Source of the DNA: Symbiodinium natans
Lineage: Eukaryota; Sar; Dinophyceae; Suessiales; Symbiodiniaceae
Reading direction: 5' to 3'
Length of the DNA: 12,500 nucleotides
NCBI GenBank assembly: GCA_905221605.1
Contig: CAJNDS010002151.1
Location: 322,501-335,000 of the forward strand
Positions 11,877 to 12,500 of the stretch are shown piece after piece. Position 1 is the first letter of the stretch. Each line of letters opens with the position of its first letter. Made by a program: the position numbers and the translations under genes. The notes below the pieces were generated by a model, which was not told the origin of the DNA, did no database searches, and saw only the letters and a list, made by a program, of their open reading frames with translations.

Positions 11877-11998
11877 CATGTCAGCCCAGATCTTCCAAAA
11901 CCCCTTAATGAAGGAATATGCCCTCATTCATCATGAGGATCCTTAGTATAAGTTAGGGTATATTCCTTAACTAAGCGGGTTTTGGAAGGTCATGTCAG
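11877..11998. mobile_element. MITE-like element, family 1 copy 2, with target duplication
   Basis: The element spans 11885-11990; left CCCAGATCTTCCAAAACCCC, right GGGTTTTGGAAGGT. CATGTCAG flanks it on both sides (11877-11884 and 11991-11998), a good 8-base target duplication (9 if the next C is counted). The centre has one copy of the GAGGATCCTTAGTATA motif that is doubled in copy 1. Confidence 0.8.
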
Positions 11999-12061
11999 CA
12001 TGCATCCCTGAGGTTTAGGGGTAAATCTCGGGTTTTGCGGGTTTGGAGTCTCTTGTCTCAG

Positions 12062-12121
12062 TCTATTGCGGTGAGGCAAGAGTTTCGTGCTGCCCTTAAA
12101 GCCCTAAGCCCTAGAGCCTAA
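12062..12121 (+). other. candidate terminal exon
   Basis: Strong pyrimidine-rich acceptor GAGTCTCTTGTCTCAG, then SIAVRQEFRAALKALSPRA and TAA 12119-12121. Helix-like. The stop lies in a decayed CCCTAAA-like word. The frame is also open upstream, so splicing is not required by the sequence. Confidence 0.3.
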
Positions 12122-12167
12122 ACCGCAAGCAAGTGAGGAGGTACGCAACGGTTTAAGCCCCACACAT

Positions 12168-12252
12168 ACAAGGAGGGGCCCCCTTACTATACTAACTGTA
12201 GTTAAGGGACATATAACCTAATTCAGGATCCTTACTAGGGGGGCCCCTTTGT
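12168..12252. mobile_element. 85-base inverted-repeat element
   Basis: ACAAGGAGGGGCCCCCTTAC opposes CTAGGGGGGCCCCTTTGT. The centre AACCTAATTCAGGATCCTTA resembles the doubled centre of family 1 (CCTTAATTCATAACAAGGAT), so the two may be related. Confidence 0.65.
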
Positions 12253-12314
12253 AAGCCAAGTGCCCTCTCGTTGGGGCCGGGACTCCCACGTATTAAATCC
12301 CTGTTCGTTGTCCT

Positions 12315-12422
12315 TCCCCCAACCCGCCCCAACCCACCCAAACCCCCCCAAATCCCTCACCCCCAAACCCCTAACCCGTAACCCCTAACGCCTAACCCGT
12401 AAACCCTTAACCCTAAACCCCT
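12315..12422 (-). repeat. decayed CCCTAAA region
   Basis: C-rich, with units such as CCCCAACCC, CCCGTAACCCC and AACGCC; few clean units. After it, 12423-12500 has an open + frame (KDPRIRRERLERPQSPTTPQ) ending in a CCCTAAA at the window edge; weak evidence of coding. Confidence 0.8.
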
Positions 12423-12500
12423 GTAAAGATCCTAGAATCAGGCGAGAAAGGCTTGAAAGACCCCAAAGCCCCACGACACCGCAGAGGGGGAGACCCTAAA

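Noticed and set aside
1555-12500. True chromosome end (telomere)
   Set aside because: Orientation switches many times and unique sequence lies on both sides; the blocks are interstitial.
1-12500. Dinoflagellate spliced-leader sequence or relic (ending in GGCTCAAG)
   Set aside because: Looked for by eye on the + strand; only partial words such as GGCTCGAG were seen.

Overview
The window looks like accessory, telomere-repeat-rich nuclear DNA of a dinoflagellate, most likely Symbiodiniaceae or a relative. This is inferred from two things. The only confident gene encodes tandem 41-residue RCC1-like repeats with the core AFAAI..DGSVVTWG, a style common in dinoflagellate gene models. The remaining ~11.5 kb is full of TTTAGGG / CCCTAAA repeats, the plant/dinoflagellate telomere unit. 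There are no bacterial signals, tRNAs, rRNAs or CRISPR arrays. No database was consulted, so the taxonomic call is an inference.

Layout. Bases 2-658 are the 3' end of the RCC1-like gene. Its stop is a TAG exactly where the other repeat units carry CAG, and the frame stays open to 856 over what looks like a decayed further repeat. Bases 857-1410 are degenerate AACCC-type DNA with G-runs. From about 1555 to the end, about 39 blocks of telomere-type repeat (hand count) alternate with 40-250 bp non-telomeric islands. The blocks change orientation about 22 times, so this is neither a chromosome end nor one old telomere fusion. Two perfect or near-perfect 9-base variants also occur (TTTATAGGG at 10385-10492; CCCTATAAA type at 2598-2740).

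The islands are of two kinds. One kind is short inverted-repeat elements like MITEs (non-autonomous DNA transposons). At least three families have several copies: family 1 at 2099 and 11885; family 2 at 1876, 5690, 6534 and 8214; family 3 at 3518, 4860 and 8801. There are also single elements at 4418, 6688, 10232, 11537 and 12168. Three of these elements carry a telomere block inside them, and another telomere block at 7716-7737 lies between two copies of a ~27-base direct repeat, which suggests that the repeats were added at broken DNA. The other kind is short islands with an open frame on the + strand, often right after a pyrimidine-CAG|G sequence that would suit a dinoflagellate 3' splice site. 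These are listed as candidate exons at low confidence, because short open frames arise easily by chance and some islands are equally open on the other strand.

No pathway or operon can be built from this window. The points most worth following are the telomere-repeat insertions into known elements, the array-borne splice-like sites, and whether any of the islands is transcribed.
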